Source: Stappia stellulata DSM 5886 | Lineage (GTDB): Bacteria; Pseudomonadota; Alphaproteobacteria; Rhizobiales; Stappiaceae | Length of the DNA: 64,000 nucleotides | NCBI RefSeq assembly: GCF_000423705.1 | Contig: NZ_AUIM01000004.1 | Span: 310,001 to 374,000 of the forward strand | Direction of reading: 5' to 3' | Shown: positions 1 to 6,743 of the stretch, piece after piece | Position numbering within the stretch: position 1 is the stretch's first letter | Layout: each line of letters starts with the position of its first letter | Translations under genes and position numbers: made by a program | Notes under the pieces: model-generated | What the model saw: the letters and a program-made list of their open reading frames with translations, nothing else | The model's database searches: none | Told to the model about the DNA's origin: nothing

Positions 1-745
1 TGTCGATCACGGCAATTGCCTCGTCGACGCTTGTCGCCGTGGGTGGCTCCGCCAGAATGAGACCGATGATCTGCGCTTGCCGGTCCGGCGATTGGTCAGA
101 GAGTTTCAGGAGTTCGGACTGGTTGCCGGCGAGCGGGCTGTCGGCGATGCGGTCGCGGATGTCGGGCGAGATCGTTGCGATCTGGAGCGCCAGATAGATC
201 GCCCGCTGGCTCAGGCCGAATGCGGCCTGAGCTGCCTCCGAGAAGCAAACTGCCAACTTAGCACTTTGATCGTCGAGATCCCCGCTCGGCTGAATTCGTG
301 CAATGTTTGCACTAATTCCGGCATCCGCTTTTTTCGGCTTCCGACCCGGTTTCACCTTGCCATGCGCGGCCTCGTAGATGTCCCGCCATGCGGTAATCGC
401 GACGGCCCGTTCCAATGGGTTCAACTCGAACCGCATCAGGTTCTCGCGGATCTCCCGAAGACGGGTTTGGGCTTCGTCGGCGAAGGCTTCAGGTGCATGG
501 ACAATGGACGGGATGGTTGCCCATTCGAGTTGTTGTGCGGCCGCAAGCCGGTGCGCCCCATAGATCAACCGATAACCGCCATCGTCGTTCGGTCCGACCG
601 CTTCGATAGGCGTCAGCAGTCCGCGTTGATCGAGATCTTCCGCAAGGGCTTCGACGCGCGCCGGCAGGGCCTTGCGCAGGCGATCGGTCGCGTCGATTGC
701 AGCCAGATCCAGATCCCTGATGGTGTGTGCAGTCATGTGTTTCAT
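1..745 (-). CDS. ParB-like nuclease-domain protein, phage early gene (C-terminus off window)
   Basis: The reading frame is open from the left edge to an ATG at 743-745, with an alternative in-frame ATG at 734-736; it stays open to another ATG at 863-865 that overlaps the preceding gene's stop. The protein shows the ParB N-terminal pattern: GLLTPIEAV near residue 43, then YRLIYGAHRLAAAQ (the GxHR box of ParB/Srx-fold domains) and ENLMRFELNPLERA, which corresponds to the ENLxRxxLxPLERA segment of ParB. The C-terminal part is helical and continues outside. ParB-like proteins are common among the early genes of alphaproteobacterial Mu-like phages, where their role is not settled. A chromosomal ParB is unlikely because ner and the repressor are next to it. 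Confidence 0.7.
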   Translation of the reverse strand, partial: MKHMTAHTIRDLDLAAIDATDRLRKALPARVEALAEDLDQRGLLTPIEAVGPNDDGGYRLIYGAHRLAAAQQLEWATIPSIVHAPEAFADEAQTRLREIRENLMRFELNPLERAVAITAWRDIYEAAHGKVKPGRKPKKADAGISANIARIQPSGDLDDQSAKLAVCFSEAAQAAFGLSQRAIYLALQIATISPDIRDRIADSPLAGNQSELLKLSDQSPDRQAQIIGLILAEPPTATSVDEAIAVID

Positions 746-864
746 CCCGGTAATCTTGTTGTCCCCGAAAAGCGGCCGGGCCTGCCGCCGCACGGCCCGG
801 CCAGTTGGGGAGGAAACGCGGGTAGCCCCGCCACCCGACCACTGACGCAGGTCGCGCGATCTCA

Positions 865-1164
865 TCAGGCCGGCACCTCGATTGCGTGCCAGGGTGCGCC
901 GCCGATCCCGCGCGCATTGAGCCAGTCGGCTTCCGCTTGGGCTTCGCAGAGCGAGCCGAACCGGTGCGCGTCGCCTTCGAAAAAACTGGTCTCAGCAACG
1001 ACGATGGTTCCGCCGCCGTCGGCCTCGATTTGATGTGTCTTGCCCTTGTGGAAATAGGTCTCGCCGCTGGCGGAGACTTTCAGCAACACGGCCTTTTGAG
1101 ACCGTCCCGGCACCGGGAGACTGTTGTCAGGAAAAGCGCGGTTTGCAGACGGAAGAGCCGTCAT
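865..1164 (-). CDS. Small phage early protein, unknown function
   Basis: A 99-residue protein with a strong Shine-Dalgarno (AAAGGAG) just upstream of its ATG. It is followed immediately by the ParB-like gene; its TGA shares a base with a possible ATG. I do not recognise a family. The sequence has a short basic N-terminus, then GETYFHKGKTHQIEADGG and an acidic C-terminal half, consistent with a small soluble protein. Position in the early operon downstream of ner suggests a phage accessory role, but nothing more specific can be said. Confidence 0.55.
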   Translation of the reverse strand: MTALPSANRAFPDNSLPVPGRSQKAVLLKVSASGETYFHKGKTHQIEADGGGTIVVAETSFFEGDAHRFGSLCEAQAEADWLNARGIGGAPWHAIEVPA

Positions 1165-1281
1165 TTCGACACTCCTTTGTCAGGGCGCCGACGGACGTTT
1201 TGCCTGTCCCGATCAATCGGGGCGGTACTACGCTCTCGGCAGGTGGCCGGTTGGGCGGCGAAAGAACGATGGAGATGATTG

Positions 1282-1572
1282 ATGGAACAGACCGACATGG
1301 ATTGGCTGCGCGAGCACCGCGAGAACGTCCGCGATGTGATCCTGCGCTGCCTGGCTGCCGGCCTTGAGGGGATAAAGCCCGGCGTCACCACCGCTGCCCG
1401 AGAGGTGGCCGAGCGCGCGCTATTCGATTGGCCGGAGGGCACGCCGCCATATGTGCGCGCCTTCGCCGACGAGGAAACCCGCCGGCTCATCGCCCTGATC
1501 CTTCCGTCTGGCGAAGCTCGTCCAGAACCTCCGGTAGGACCTCGCGCACCGCATCGCGGACGGCGGCCCTGA
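1282..1572 (+). CDS. Small protein of unknown function encoded against the early operon
   Basis: A 96-residue protein starting at an ATG preceded by GGAG at 1271-1274. Codons are strongly G/C at third positions for about the first 75 residues, and the protein looks helical and globular (TDMDWLREHRENVRDVIL). The last 20 residues are proline/arginine rich and lie over the end of the minus-strand gene at 1487-1675, so the real coding end may have drifted into that gene. No family recognised. The opposite orientation to the surrounding early genes is unusual; the 1165-1281 gap would hold its promoter and the leader of the 99-residue gene. Confidence 0.5.
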   Translation: MEQTDMDWLREHRENVRDVILRCLAAGLEGIKPGVTTAAREVAERALFDWPEGTPPYVRAFADEETRRLIALILPSGEARPEPPVGPRAPHRGRRP

Positions 1573-1675
1573 AATGGTCGTGCATCTTGGCGCCCAGATC
1601 AGCCGTAACCTCCGCGAGCAAGGCCCCCTGAGCCTCCCGCTTCTTGGCGAGGATTTCGCGTGGCGACAGGTTCAT
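1487..1675 (-). CDS. Small phage early protein downstream of ner
   Basis: A 62-residue, largely helical charged protein (starting MNLSPREILAKKREAQG). Its ATG overlaps the ner stop by four bases, indicating translational coupling. G/C third positions fit a real gene. Its 3' end overlaps convergently with the plus-strand gene ending at 1572. No family recognised. Confidence 0.5.
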   Translation of the reverse strand: MNLSPREILAKKREAQGALLAEVTADLGAKMHDHFRAAVRDAVREVLPEVLDELRQTEGSGR

Positions 1676-1968
1676 GCCGCCGCGCGGTCCTGGCCGCGAT
1701 TGCCGCTGGTGGCACGCCGCGCATACCTGCTAGAAAGAATGCGGGTTTTCTTGATCGGATACCGATCGGGAAAGAGCTGTTCGACGGGCACCTCAAGGAA
1801 GTCGGCAATCGCCTTCTCAGCCTTGCTATTTTTGCGCGTCCAGATGTGGCCGAAGCTGTTGGGCTTCATTCCGATGCTCTCGGCCAGCGCGGAAAGTGTC
1901 ATGCCACGCCGGTGCAGCTCGGCCTTGATGGAATGCTGGTCCCAGGCGGGAGGCGTTCCGGGCTTCAT
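1672..1968 (-). CDS. ner: Ner/Nlp-type HTH regulator of a Mu-like phage
   Basis: A 98-residue protein with the winged-helix-free HTH of Mu Ner and Nlp/SfsB: a start with a conserved Trp (PAWDQHSIKAELHRRGMT), then LSALAESIGMKPNSF, the lysine-rich hinge RKNSKAEKAIADFLEVP and the family signature LFPDRYP. In Mu, Ner represses the repressor promoter and tunes early transcription. The gene is preceded by AAGGGG and faces away from the repressor across a 140-bp gap with inverted repeats. It is the first gene of the early operon. The C-terminal tail after PDRYP is longer and more basic than in Mu Ner. Confidence 0.85.
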   Translation of the reverse strand: MKPGTPPAWDQHSIKAELHRRGMTLSALAESIGMKPNSFGHIWTRKNSKAEKAIADFLEVPVEQLFPDRYPIKKTRILSSRYARRATSGNRGQDRAAA

Positions 1969-1982
1969 GGGCTACCCCTTTC

Positions 1983-2012
1983 GAAACCGGCCTGCGGTAA
2001 CAGGCCGGTTTC
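1983..2012. promoter_or_regulatory. Perfect 12-bp inverted repeat upstream of ner
   Basis: GAAACCGGCCTG and its exact complement CAGGCCGGTTTC flank a six-base loop (CGGTAA). The repeat sits 15 bp before the ner start codon. It could be an operator or a leader hairpin in the early transcript. There is no T-run in the ner direction, so it is not a simple terminator there; TTTG follows it in the plus direction. Confidence 0.5.
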
Positions 2013-2069
2013 TTTGAACGGTTGATGTGAAACAACGGCCCTAAATCACGGGCCGATAAAACAGGGATA

Positions 2070-2106
2070 AATGATGATCCTCTTTTTGTAAATGAGGATT
2101 TTCATT
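2070..2106. promoter_or_regulatory. Candidate repressor/Ner operator in front of the phage repressor
   Basis: AATGATGATCCTC at 2070-2082 is mirrored by GAGGATTTTCATT at 2094-2106, 11 of 13 bases complementary across an 11-bp AT-rich spacer. It ends three bases before the repressor ATG, and the GAGGA of its right arm could double as the repressor ribosome binding site. A shorter inverted repeat, CGGCCC/GGGCCG at 2036-2055, lies next to it. Operator function is inferred from position. Confidence 0.5.
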
Positions 2107-2108
2107 TA

Positions 2109-2645
2109 ATGGTGGGTGTAGTGGCTCGACCCGAAAGCCCCCCGAAGACCGATCTCGGTTTTCGGCTGCGCGAGGTTCGCCGACGCTTGGGCGATACGCC
2201 TCGCGCGGAGTTCGCTAAGTCGTTGGGATTTGGAAAAGATTCTCTTGCGTTGTATGAGCGCGGCGAGAATGTGCCGACAGCGCACGTGCTAGCTGCGTAC
2301 CGTGAGAAGCTCGGAATAGATGTAAACTGGCTCCTCACAGGCGCGGGTGAGATGTTCGCCGATCCGTCAAAGGCTCCGGCGAGCGCGGCGCCTTCGATCA
2401 ACCCGGCATTGTTCCGCAAGGTCGGCCGTCTTGTAACGCGGGTCCACAAGGAAGAAGGGATCAAGCTTCCGCCGGATGCCGTTCTGGACGAGCAGGCTGA
2501 CGCCTACAATGCGCTCCTGGCACGCGCCGAGGACCCATCCGATGCGGACGAGTTGATGGCGCTTCTAACCTGGTTGGAAACCCGTTTGAAAAAACGACTG
2601 CGAGCAGCCACCGAAGAACCCGGAACCGGTAAACAGCAGGCTTGA
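2109..2645 (+). CDS. XRE-family phage repressor (CI-like)
   Basis: A 178-residue protein with an N-terminal helix-turn-helix at about residues 12-65: GFRLREVRRRLG, then RAEFAKSLGFGKDSLALYE and RGENVPTAHVLAAYREKL, ending in the WLLTGAGEMF motif typical of phage CI-type HTH domains. The C-terminal region is helical and lacks a recognisable S24 protease domain, so a classical RecA-induced self-cleavage module is not visible. It is divergent from ner and next to the prophage end, the place of the Mu c repressor. The start is chosen for GAGGA at 2094-2098, ten bases upstream. Confidence 0.8.
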   Translation: MVGVVARPESPPKTDLGFRLREVRRRLGDTPRAEFAKSLGFGKDSLALYERGENVPTAHVLAAYREKLGIDVNWLLTGAGEMFADPSKAPASAAPSINPALFRKVGRLVTRVHKEEGIKLPPDAVLDEQADAYNALLARAEDPSDADELMALLTWLETRLKKRLRAATEEPGTGKQQA

Positions 2646-2986
2646 TGGCAGTTCGGTTGCCAGTGCTACTGATAATTGCATCGCTGGCAAGTTTTACAAT
2701 CCGTAAATGCACGCTATTCGGGTGTCGAGTTGCGTCAATTTAGGGCGCGCGTCGCGTCAGACTTTCTGAACGGAATTGGCGGATTTCCGGGAACTCAAAC
2801 TCTTGCGCGTTGGTCAGAGTTCTCAATGCGAAGGCGGCGGGACGCGAGCAGATCGCGAGTTCCCACTTCGAAATGTAAAACGGCGGAAAACCGGGGTTTT
2901 TAGGTGGGAAGCAGATTTCCCACCTCTGGCATCAGATTGGCGGTTTTCTGCTGATCTTTCTCGCCGCGATTTCGCGCTTGCCGCCG

Positions 2987-3010
2987 TTTTGTGCCATTTG
3001 ATCTTGCGCG
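2987..3010 (-). repeat. Inner end repeat, candidate transposase site (L2-like)
   Basis: 24 bases matching 3102-3125 at 21 positions in the same orientation; the shared core is TGTGCCAT and TCTTGCGCG. The 115-bp distance to the terminal copy resembles the L1-L2 spacing of phage Mu (about 105 bp). Confidence 0.6.
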
Positions 3011-3101
3011 CCAATTTTCAGATATGCGCACGGGCAATCTCGAATAATTATTCAATATCAATGGTTTTCGGCTGTTTTCGCCAATTCTCACCTAATCCCG
3101 G

Positions 3102-3130
3102 TTCTGTGCCATGTGTTCTTGCGCGTTACA
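3102..3130 (-). repeat. Terminal end repeat and proposed prophage boundary (L1-like)
   Basis: Outer copy of the end repeat, followed by GTTACA; read inward the end is TGTAACGCGCAAGAAC. The next bases, CCTTG at 3131-3135, are the predicted 5-bp target duplication, which should recur at the other prophage end outside the window. Confidence 0.6.
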
Positions 3131-3156
3131 CCTTGGACGGATTCAGTATTTGACTA

Positions 3157-3246
3157 TGGCGGAAGAGGTGGGATTCGAACCCACGAGACGGTTGCCCGCC
3201 TGCCGGTTTTCAAGACCGGTGCCTTCAACCACTCGGCCACTCTTCC
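3157..3246 (-). tRNA. tRNA-Ser (anticodon UGA)
   Basis: A 90-base cloverleaf with a class II long variable arm. The acceptor stem is GGAAGAG/CTCTTCC with encoded CCA. The anticodon stem is CCGGT/ACCGG around the loop CTTGAAA, giving anticodon TGA. The T-arm reads GGGTTCGAATCCC. The 3' end lies 26 bp from the prophage boundary, so the phage inserted just downstream and left the tRNA intact. Confidence 0.97.
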
Positions 3247-3566
3247 GTTGGCTCCCGTTTGGCCGGGTGGCTCTTCATTGTCAAGTGGGATCGCCCCGCT
3301 GCGTTGCGGGCAAAGGAAAACCGCCGATCCGGAAGGTCGAGGCAGGGACCGGATCGGCGGTAGCGCCGGAGTGCCGGCGTATGGCGCGGGGGCACGCGCC
3401 ATGGCCCCGGTTCTAGTTCAACTCTTTCAATCGGACTGTGACCCGCATCACAAAAGCGTCATTGGCCTCCCTGATCCGGCGCCGTCGCGCGGGCGTAACC
3501 CGGGCAGGCAAGCAATTCCGTCCCGGCCTCTATGGCTGGAAGTGACGAGGATCAAGGGAGACGATC
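3247..3566. other. Intergenic region with a perfect 12-bp hairpin
   Basis: No gene seen. It holds CCGCCGATCCGG (3321-3332) paired with CCGGATCGGCGG (3349-3360) around a 16-base loop. Read on the minus strand the stem is followed by TTTTCC, so it could terminate minus-strand transcripts upstream of the tRNA gene, although no minus-strand gene is visible there. It also holds the leader of the gene starting at 3567. Confidence 0.5.
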
Positions 3567-3971
3567 ATGCCCGAAGCATTCATGAAGAGCGGTCTGGTGG
3601 CCATCGGACTGCTGTCCTGCGCAGCCCTGTCCGCAACAGCGCAGGCCAATACCCAGCTCTCTCAAAGCGAAATCAAGCAGGTGGTGTCCGGCAAGCGCAT
3701 TTACCTGAAGACGCCCCTTGGCGGCGAGTTTCCGCTCTACTACCAGACCAACGGCACGGTCGACGGCTCCGGCGACGCGGTTGGACTCGGCCGGTTCATG
3801 CAGCCAAACGACGAGGGACGCTGGTGGGTGCGCGGCAATCGCCTCTGCCAGAAATGGCAGAGCTGGTACGACGGCAAGCAGTTCTGTTTCACCCTCTCGA
3901 AGGGCGAGGGGAGCACGCTCTACTGGACCCGGGACGACGGATTGAACGGCCGCGCGCGAATCGGAAACTGA
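3567..3971 (+). CDS. Small secreted protein, DUF995-like
   Basis: A 134-residue protein with a signal peptide (hydrophobic GLVAIGLLSCAALSATAQA, predicted cleavage near residue 27). The mature part contains a GKRIYL motif, LYYQTNGTVDGSG, and the segment GRWWVRGNRLCQKW followed by QFCFTL, with two Cys that could pair. This layout resembles the DUF995 family of small periplasmic proteins of Hyphomicrobiales, whose function is unknown; the assignment is from memory of the motif pattern. GGGAG at 3556-3560 supports this start. It stands alone as a plus-strand gene. Confidence 0.7.
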   Translation: MPEAFMKSGLVAIGLLSCAALSATAQANTQLSQSEIKQVVSGKRIYLKTPLGGEFPLYYQTNGTVDGSGDAVGLGRFMQPNDEGRWWVRGNRLCQKWQSWYDGKQFCFTLSKGEGSTLYWTRDDGLNGRARIGN

Positions 3972-4301
3972 CGGTGTGACTTCGGCAGTGCGACCGAAAG
4001 GCGACACCCATGTTGAAAACGTCATGACCGAAGCCTGTTTCGCTCGACCCGGCTTTCACCTTGCGGTAAGGGATCCCATGCTAGACGGGTTGTGATGCGC
4101 CATTAGGGGGGCCGCATCGCGACGCAATCAGGGTTCCGCCGGTGCGTAGAGCGCTGCGGTGTCGTCTTGCGGGAAAGCCGACCTTGGCCGGAAAAGGCGA
4201 GGGGTGGTTTCCTGTCCCCCGGAAGAACCGGGTGCGGGTGCGCCAGTCGCGCCGGACACATCGCCTCGTTTGCCGGCAAGAGTATCGAGTAGGGCGGCAA
4301 C
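3972..4301. other. Intergenic region upstream of rlpA
   Basis: No gene or RNA recognised. The sequence is GC-rich and includes the presumed rlpA promoter and leader. Confidence 0.4.
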
Positions 4302-5447
4302 ATGACGACAGGCAAGGATCCGGCGGAGTTTCGCCGGGCACCGGGCTCCTCACAAGGCCTTCTTCGCGCCTTTCCGCGACCGGTTTCAACCGTCGCCGGC
4401 GGTTTTTTCGGTGGGCGCAAACCGGCTCCCGCTATTGCTGTCACAGCGCTTTGCCTCGTTCTGGCTGCCTGCAGCTCGGCGCCGACAGGCAAGAAGAAGG
4501 TGAAGTTCAGCGAAGAGAAGTATGGCGTGGCAGCCAGTCCCAAGGTCGTCGCGGACAACAAGCCTGTTCCCAAGGGTGGCGGGCGCTACATGGTCGGCAA
4601 GCCCTACAAGATTGCCGGCAAATGGTATCGCCCGAAGGACGATCCGAATTACGAATCGGTCGGGCTTGCATCCTGGTACGGACCGACCTTCCACGGTCGC
4701 CAGACCGCGAATGGCGAGGTGTTCGACCGCAACGCCCTGACCGCCGCGCACACGACGATGCCGATTCCCTCCTATGCCCGCGTCACCAATGTGACCAATG
4801 GCCGCTCGCTGATCGTGCGGGTCAACGACCGCGGGCCGTTCCACGGCAAGCGCACGATCGATCTGTCGGAACGCGCCGCAACCATGCTGGACTACAAGTC
4901 CAAGGGTGTGGCCAAGGTCAAGGTCGAATACATCGGACGCGCCCGTCTGGACGGTCTCGACGAATCCTATCTGATGGCCTCCTATCGCGGTCCCGGAGCC
5001 GTGGCGCCCGGCGCGACGCAGCCGGGTACCCTGCTGGCGCAGGCGACGCCGCCGGCCGGCCTTGTCGGACCGGCGCCGGTGCCGCGCGGTCGCCCCTATG
5101 GCGCTGCCCTTGCCAGCAACGCCAGCTTCTCCAACACGGTCACCGCCGCATTCGATCCGGCCATCGCCTTCGAAGCCGGCGAAAATGCCGTGCGTGTTGC
5201 CTCGCTCAACGGCTTTTCCGGTGCGGCCGGCCAAACGTCGCCCGCGCTCGGCTACAACACCCCGGCCGCCTCCGGGTCTCAGGCTCTGCCCGGCGGCATC
5301 GGCAGCCGCGAGACCGGCGGGACCTTCGTTGCCGGATCGGCGATTTCGTCCTATGTGGCTGACCGCCGGATCGCGGCGGCCTACAGTGCGTTTGCGGAAA
5401 TCGAGGGCGGATCTTCGTTGTCCGAGCTCGCAGACAAGACACGCTGA
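4302..5447 (+). CDS. rlpA: RlpA-family septal ring lytic transglycosylase lipoprotein
   Basis: A 381-residue lipoprotein. The double-psi beta-barrel of RlpA is clear at about residues 120-210: GLASWYGPTFHGRQTANGE, FDRNALTAAHTTMP, YARVTNVTNGRSLIVRVNDR and GPFHGKRTIDLSERAA; the catalytic Glu and Asp positions of the fold (GE and VNDRGP) are present. RlpA cleaves naked peptidoglycan glycan strands in the outer-membrane septal zone. The lipobox LAAC ends at Cys57, so the start gives an unusually long 35-residue pre-signal stretch; no later ATG exists before the signal, and a non-ATG start is possible. The long Ala/Gly/Pro-rich tail has no SPOR domain. Confidence 0.9.
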   Translation: MTTGKDPAEFRRAPGSSQGLLRAFPRPVSTVAGGFFGGRKPAPAIAVTALCLVLAACSSAPTGKKKVKFSEEKYGVAASPKVVADNKPVPKGGGRYMVGKPYKIAGKWYRPKDDPNYESVGLASWYGPTFHGRQTANGEVFDRNALTAAHTTMPIPSYARVTNVTNGRSLIVRVNDRGPFHGKRTIDLSERAATMLDYKSKGVAKVKVEYIGRARLDGLDESYLMASYRGPGAVAPGATQPGTLLAQATPPAGLVGPAPVPRGRPYGAALASNASFSNTVTAAFDPAIAFEAGENAVRVASLNGFSGAAGQTSPALGYNTPAASGSQALPGGIGSRETGGTFVAGSAISSYVADRRIAAAYSAFAEIEGGSSLSELADKTR

Positions 5448-5499
5448 TCAGCATGTGGACAAGCCGGTAGGCGCAGGCACACATGGCCGTTATGTTCTA

Positions 5500-5530
5500 C
5501 GTCCCGGTCCGAAACGGCCGGGACGCTTTT
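5500..5530 (+). terminator. Rho-independent terminator after rlpA
   Basis: CGTCCCGG (5500-5507) pairs with CCGGGACG (5518-5525), followed by CTTTTC. It separates rlpA from the next operon. Confidence 0.65.
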
Positions 5531-5564
5531 CGTCGTGACGTCAGGCCATGAAGGTGTTGTCGAA

Positions 5565-6743
5565 ATGATTGGGCGTACGTGGTCTTCAGCGCTTGCCGCC
5601 TTGTTCTTCCTCGTTGCAGCGACCTCGCCGCCCCTGGCGCAGGACACAGCCGAGGACAAGAAAGCCGAACCGCCAGCGCTGCTTCTCGATTTCAGCACCG
5701 GCACCCTGCTGAACAGCCGCAATGCAAGTGTCGCCATCCAACCCGGCTCCACCGCCAAACTGATGACCGCCGCCGCGGTCTTCGAAGCGCTGTCGTCCGG
5801 GGAGATCGCCGAGGACACCGCGTTCCCCGTCAGCGAACATGCCTGGCGCAGCGGCGGCGCTCCCTCCGGCGGCGCGACGATGTTCGCGGCGCTGAAAAGC
5901 GAGGTGCCCGTCCTCGACTTGCTGAAAGGGCTGCTCGTCCAGAATGCGAATGACGCCGCGATCATCCTTGCGGAAGGACTTGAGGGCAGCGAAGACGCAT
6001 TTGCCGCGCGCATGAACGCATTGGCGGAACGCATCGGCATGACCGGAAGCCGGTTTGCGAACCCGACCGGTCAGGACGCGCCCGGCGCTGTCACCACCGC
6101 CGCCGACCTGGGACGGTTGGCGGGCTTCATCCTGTCCCGACACATGGACCGCTACGAGCTTTTCAGCCTTCCCGATTTTACCTGGAACGGCATATTCCAA
6201 CGCAACAAGAACCCGCTGATCGGGGGGATTGCCGGGGTTGACGGGCTGGCCGCCGGCTCCAGCGACAAATCCGGCTACAACGGCGTCGGTTCGCTCATCC
6301 GGGCAAACCGCCGCCTGATCGGGGTGGTTGCCGGACATCCCTCCGCCGATGCGCGAATCGACGCGCTGAAGGCTCTCTTCGACAGCCTGGAAAAGGACTT
6401 CGAGGACGTCGTCCTGTTCGAAAGGGGCGCGGTGCTCGCACAGGCCCGCGTTTTCGGCGGCACGCAACCGAGCGTAGACCTTCTGGCGCGCGAGCCTGTG
6501 GACGTTCTGCTGCCGCGTGGTAGCAAGCGCGACTACCGTTTGAGGGTGGTCTATACCGGTCCCCTGAAGGCGCCGGTGGAACGCGGCAAGACTGTCGGTG
6601 AACTGCGGGTGATGCGCGACCGGAATGTGGTCTTTCGGGTGCCGCTGACAACCGCCGAGGCGGTTGAACGGGGCACGGTGACCAGCCGGGCCGCCGACGC
6701 CCTGCGCGAAACCCTGTTCGGATGGTGGCTTGATGAAGGATGA
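5565..6743 (+). CDS. D-alanyl-D-alanine carboxypeptidase homologue (PBP5/DacC-like) with degenerate active-site motifs
   Basis: A 392-residue exported protein (signal peptide ending near Ala25). The fold of S11 carboxypeptidases is clear: PALLLDFSTGTLLNSRNA, the nucleophile box S62-T-A-K65, NALAERIGMTGSRFANPTG and FTWNGIFQRNKNPLIGG, with a C-terminal beta domain. In active enzymes the second motif is SGN in VQSGNDA; here it is NAN (127-129). The third is KTG in DGLKTGYT; here the aligned DGLAAG gives AAG (229-231). The base lysine of the KTG box and the serine of SxN are therefore absent, so activity is doubtful. It opens the operon with tmk and holB. The ATG at 5565 is preferred over GTG 5535 because the signal peptide begins there. 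Confidence 0.85.
   Translation: MIGRTWSSALAALFFLVAATSPPLAQDTAEDKKAEPPALLLDFSTGTLLNSRNASVAIQPGSTAKLMTAAAVFEALSSGEIAEDTAFPVSEHAWRSGGAPSGGATMFAALKSEVPVLDLLKGLLVQNANDAAIILAEGLEGSEDAFAARMNALAERIGMTGSRFANPTGQDAPGAVTTAADLGRLAGFILSRHMDRYELFSLPDFTWNGIFQRNKNPLIGGIAGVDGLAAGSSDKSGYNGVGSLIRANRRLIGVVAGHPSADARIDALKALFDSLEKDFEDVVLFERGAVLAQARVFGGTQPSVDLLAREPVDVLLPRGSKRDYRLRVVYTGPLKAPVERGKTVGELRVMRDRNVVFRVPLTTAEAVERGTVTSRAADALRETLFGWWLDEG

Larger units (their letters stand above)
1..3130 (-). mobile_element. Left end of a Mu-like transposable prophage (partial)
   Basis: A ParB-like gene, two small genes and a Ner-type regulator are read leftwards; a divergent XRE repressor is read rightwards. Beyond the repressor is a noncoding end with two near-identical repeats. 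This is the regulatory end of Mu-like phages, where repressor and ner face away from each other and early replication genes follow ner. The proposed boundary is the CA at 3129-3130, so the inward-reading end begins TGTAAC, matching the TG start of Mu-type ends. Transposase A/B genes would lie left of position 1, so completeness cannot be judged. The boundary is inferred from the repeat and the adjacent tRNA gene. Confidence 0.75.
2646..3130. other. Noncoding prophage end (attL region)
   Basis: No credible gene is present. The stretch is more AT-rich than the phage genes. It holds a perfect 9-bp inverted repeat (AGGTGGGAA 2902-2910 / TTCCCACCT 2917-2925), the paired end repeats described separately, and a shorter copy of the core TCTTGCGCGTT at 2801-2811. 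It is probably the transposase-binding end of the phage. Confidence 0.6.

Noticed and set aside
746-865. Earlier start for the ParB-like gene at 863-865
   Set aside because: The 40 added residues are Arg/Gly-rich and do not match the family; the ATG at 745 is retained, although overlap with the previous stop makes the earlier site possible.
2941-2970. A third end repeat (L3-like) in the prophage end
   Set aside because: Similarity to the 24-base repeat is weak and needs gaps.
3552-4025. A 157-codon minus-strand frame over the small secreted protein
   Set aside because: Antisense shadow; the plus-strand gene has a signal peptide and ribosome site.
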